Origin: Cyrtodaria siliqua
Lineage: Eukaryota > Mollusca > Bivalvia > Adapedonta > Hiatellidae
Reading direction: 5' to 3'
Assembly (NCBI GenBank): GCA_037043455.1
Contig: JAWPHD010005114.1
Location: 106,482-170,481, forward strand
Length of the DNA: 64,000 nucleotides
Position numbers and translations under genes: made by a program. The notes beneath the pieces were generated by a model, which made no database searches, was not told where the DNA came from, and saw only the letters and a list, made by a program, of their open reading frames with translations. Shown one piece after another: positions 59,599 to 64,000 of the stretch (positions are counted from its first letter, which is position 1; every line of letters starts with the position of its first letter).

Positions 59599-59632
59599 CA
59601 CAGACATATTAATAACTTATTAGGTCTGTGTT
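59599..59632. repeat. Short palindrome related to the inner part of the 48446-48656 element
   Basis: Cacagacatattaataactt-attaggtctgtg forms an inverted repeat and matches the core cacagacctaataa...attaatatgtctgtg at about 48537-48575. 58951-59974 otherwise holds no supported gene. Confidence 0.65.
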
Positions 59633-59772
59633 AAACCACTGTGTCTTTTAAACGGTGACTATTTAATGCAAAACTGTTGATCGAAATGGGAACCGGCGTT
59701 TAATGAAAACATTAGAATAAGTTAGAAAATGCTGCTGTATCTTTTGTAATTAAATCTCACCGATGCATGCTC

Positions 59773-59798
59773 TTATTATTAATTTAAATTAATAATAA
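59773..59798. repeat. Perfect 26-bp AT palindrome
   Basis: Ttattattaattt-aaattaataataa reads identically on both strands. Confidence 0.9.
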
Positions 59799-59974
59799 TG
59801 GTAACGTAACATACAAATATATGTAAGTATGTTGAAACAAATAAATATTTTTCAAATTAACTGTTGTAACAATTATAAAAGTTAATATCCGAGAACTCTG
59901 AGTTGTTTAAACTAATGAAACGAAAACAAACATTGACACATATTCCTACTGAACCTCTAAAACCTTACATTGTA

Positions 59975-62900
59975 TGCTACGCACCCTCTATATCCTTACA
60001 TACTATATCGCAATACCCTCTATATCCTTATATACTATACCGCAATACCCTCTATATCCTTATATACTTTATCGCAATACCCTCTATATCCTTAAATACT
60101 ATATCGCAATACCCTCTATATCCTTATATACTATATCGCAATACCCTCTATATCCTTACATACTATATCGCAATTACCCTCAATATCCTTATATACTATA
60201 TCGCAATACCCTCTATATCCTTACATACTATATCGCAATACCCTCTATATCCTTATATACTCTATCGCAATACCCTCTATATTCTTATATACTATATCGC
60301 AATACCCTCTATATCCTTACATAATATATCGTAATACCCTCTATATCCTTATGTACTATATCGCAATACCCTCTATATCCTTACATATTATATTCCAATA
60401 CCCTCTATATCCTTACATAATATATCCCCATACCCTCTATATCCTTACATACTATATCGCAATACCCTCTATATCCTTATATACTATATCGCAATACCCT
60501 CTATATCCTTACATAATATATCGTAATACCCTCTATATCCTTATATACTATATCGCAATACCCTCTATATCCTTACATATTATATTCCATTACCCTCTAT
60601 ATCCTTACATAATATATCCCCATACTCTCTATATCCTTACATACTATATCGCAATACCCTCTATATCCTTACATACTATATCGCATTTACCCTCAATATC
60701 CTTATATACTATATCGCAATACCCTCTATATCCTTACATACTATATCGCAATACCCTCTATATCCTTATATACTCTATCGCAATACCCTCTATATTCTTA
60801 TATACTATATCGCAATACCCTCTATATCCTTACATAATATATCGTAATACCCTCTATATCCTTATATGCTATATCGCAATACCCTCTATATCCTTACATA
60901 TTATATTTCAATACCCTCTATATCCTTACATAATATATCCCCATACCCTCTATATCCTTACATACTATATCGCAATACCCTCTATATCCTTATATACTAT
61001 ATCGCAATACCCTCTGTATCCTTACATATTATATTCCAATACCCTCTATATCCTTATATATTATATCCCCATACCCTCTATATCCTTACATACTATATCG
61101 CAATACCCTCTATATCCTTATATATTATATCGCAACACCCTCTGTATCCTTACATACTATATCGCAATACCCTCTATATCCTTATATACAATATCGCAGT
61201 ACCCTCTATATCCTTACATATTATATTCCAATACCCTCTATATCCTTATATATTATATCCCCATACTCTCTGTATCCTTACATACTATATCGCAATACCC
61301 TCTATATCCTTATGTATTATATCCCCATACCCTCTATATCCTTACATACTATATCGCAATACCCTCTGTATCCTTACATACTATATCGCAATACCCTCTA
61401 TATCCTTATATATTATATCCCAATACCCTCTATACTACATACTATATCACAATACCTTCTATATCCTTATATATTATATCCCCATACCCTCTATATCCTT
61501 ACATACTATATCGCAATACCCTCTGTATCCTTACATACTATATCGCAATACCCTCTATATCCTTATATATTATATCACCATACCCTCTATATCCTTACAT
61601 ACTATATCGCAATTCCTTTTATATCCTTATATATTATATCCCCATACCCTCTATATCCTTACATACTATATCGCAATACCCTCTATATCCTTACATACTA
61701 TATCGCAATACCCTCTATATCCTTATATATTATATCCCCATACCCTCTATATCCTTACATACTATATCGCAATACCCTCTATATCCTTACATACTATATC
61801 CCAGTACCCTCTATATCCTTACATACTATATCCCAATACCCTCTATATCCTTACATACTATATCCCATACCCTCTATATCCTTACATACTATATCCCCAT
61901 ACCCTCTATATCCTTACATACTATATCGCAATACCCTCTATATCCTTACATACTAAATCCCAATACCCTATATATCCTTACATACTATATCCCAATACTC
62001 TCTATATCCTTACATAATATATCCCATACCCTCTATATCCTTACATATTATATCGCAATACCCTCTATATCCTTACATACTATATCCCATACCCTCTATA
62101 TCCTTACATAATATATCCCAATACCCTCTATATCCTTACATGATATATCCCAATACCCTCTATATCCTTACATATTATATCCCATACCCTCTATATCCTT
62201 ACATACTATATCCCAATACCCTCTATATCCTTACATACTATATACCAATACCCTATATATCCTTACATACTATATCCCAATACTCTCTATATCCTTACAT
62301 AATATATCCCAATACCCTCTATATCCTTACATATTATATCCCATACCCTCTATATCCTTACATACTATATCGCAATACCATCTATATCCTTACATACTAT
62401 ATCGCAATACCCTCTATATCCTTACATACTATATCGCAATACCCTCTATATCCTTACATACTTTATCGCAATACCCTCTATATCCTTACATACTATATCC
62501 CAATACTCTCTATATCCTTACATAATATATCCCAATACCCTCTATATCCTTACATATTATATCCCATACCCTCTATATCCTTACATACTATATCGCAATA
62601 CCCTCTATATTCTTACATACTTTATCGCAATACCCTCTATATCCTTACATACTATATCCCATACCCTCTATATCCTTACATACTATATCCCAATACCCTA
62701 TATATCCTTACATACTATATCGCAATACCCTCTATATCCTTACATACTTTATCGCAATACCCTCTATATCCTTACATACTATATCCCAATACTCTCTTTA
62801 TCCTTACATAATATATCCCAATACCCACTATATCCTTACATATTATATCCCATACCCTCTATATCCTTACAAACTATATCGCAATACCCTCTATATCCTT

Positions 62901-64000
62901 ACATACTTTATCGCAATACCCTCTATATCCTTACATATTATATCCCATACCCTCTATATCCTTACATATTATATCGTAATACCCTCTATATCCTTACATA
63001 TTATATCCCATACCCTCTATATCCTTACATACTATATCGCAATACCCTCTATATCCTTACATACTATATCGCAATACCCTCTATATCCTTACATACTATA
63101 TCGCAATGCCCTCTATATCCTTATATATTATATCCCCATACCCTCTATATCCTTACATACTATATCGCAATACCCTCAATATCCTTACATATTATATCCC
63201 ATACCCTCTATATCCTTACATACTATATCGCAATACCCTCTATATCCTTACATACTATATCGCAATACCCTCTATATCCTTACATACTATATCGCAATAC
63301 CCTCTATATCCTTATATATTATATCCCCATACCCTCTATATCCTTACATACTATATCGCAATACCCTCTATATCCTTATATACTATATCCCAATACCCTC
63401 TATATCCTTACATACTATATCGCAATACCCTCTATATCCTTACATACTATATCGCAATACCCTCTATATCCTTACATACTATATCGCAATACCCTCTATA
63501 TCCTTATATATTATATCCCCATACCCTCTATATCCTTACATACTATATCCCAATACCCTCTATATCCTTATATACTATATCCCAATACCCTCTATATCCT
63601 TACATACTATATCCCAATACTCTCTATATCCTTACATACTATATCCCAATACCCTCTATATCCTTACATACTATATCCCATACCCTCTATATCCTTACAT
63701 ACTATATCCCCATACCCTCTATATCCTTACATACTATATCGCAATACCCTCTATATCCTTACATACTATATCCCAGTACCCTCTATATCCTTACATACTA
63801 TATCGCAATACCCTCTATATCCTTACATACTATATCCCATACCCTCTATATCCTTACATACTATATCGCAATACCCTCTATATCCTTACATGATATATCC
63901 CAATACCCTCTATATCCTTACATATTATATCCCATACCCTCTATATCCTTACATACTATATCCCAATACCCTCTATATCCTTACATATTATATCGCAATA
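59975..64000. repeat. 32-bp satellite array, at least 125 copies, continuing past the window end
   Basis: The monomer ccctctatatccttacatac-tatatcgcaata is 32 bp, with 31-bp variants (tatatcccata). Variants tac/tat at the second half, cgcaa/cccaa/ccca, and taatata interleave. The plus strand lacks stops in the consensus, so long open frames (60351-62111, 586 codons) with a 32-residue period appear in all three frames. They are repeat artefacts, with no unique coding flank seen. Confidence 0.98.

Noticed and set aside
60351..62111. 586-codon Tyr/Ile/Leu-rich open frame resembling a membrane protein
   Set aside because: It is the three-frame translation of the 32-bp satellite; hydrophobicity follows from the AT-rich monomer.
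59975..64000. Telomeric repeat
   Set aside because: The unit is 32 bp, has no TTAGGG-like core, and is not at a demonstrated chromosome end.

Overview
The window is eukaryotic, AT-rich and dominated by repeats, with no prokaryotic operon structure. Split genes with GT-AG junctions, two families of tRNA-derived SINE, many small inverted-repeat transposons and several kilobase-scale satellites point to an animal. An IgGFc-binding domain joined to a mucin-like tract, a multicopy NHL-type pseudogene and dispersed repeats containing phrases such as 'gtcgctacaa' and 'gggccataact' make a bivalve mollusc the most likely source. That assignment is inferred from recognised families, not from a search.

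Layout. 1-1040 is a decayed NHL-type gene copy on the minus strand. About 1.58-16.1 kb (perhaps to 17 kb) holds a split minus-strand gene. From its 5' end it has two small exons, a 1.2-kb exon with an IgGFc-binding N-terminal domain, a Thr/Pro-rich mucin-like stretch, and three small exons that together encode a cysteine-rich three-finger (Ly6/uPAR-like) domain. The introns are filled with transposon remnants, including a large fold-back near 3.6-4.35 kb. 17.9-22.2 kb looks like one 4.3-kb terminal-inverted-repeat element carrying two nested SINEs. 22.9-23.2 kb is a Thr-coding minisatellite. 23.57-31.69 kb is a 38-bp satellite of roughly 210 copies with higher-order structure. 31.9-36.9 kb is a series of other tandem and dispersed repeats. 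37-42.2 kb holds MITEs, SINEs and a diverged duplication.

42.64-44.17 kb is an intact single-exon C2H2 zinc-finger gene on the minus strand, whose C-terminus is encoded inside a minisatellite. 44.2-59.9 kb has no gene I can support. It contains TTAA-flanked inverted-repeat elements, a hAT-like MITE nested inside an older repeat, SINEs and a near-perfect 50-bp-arm hairpin. From 59.97 kb to the end is a 32-bp satellite of at least 125 copies that runs off the window.

The two supported genes have no evident functional link. One looks like a secreted or surface-anchored mucosal/immune recognition protein, the other a nuclear DNA-binding protein. The long open frames inside the satellites follow from stop-free monomers whose length is not a multiple of three and are not annotated as genes.
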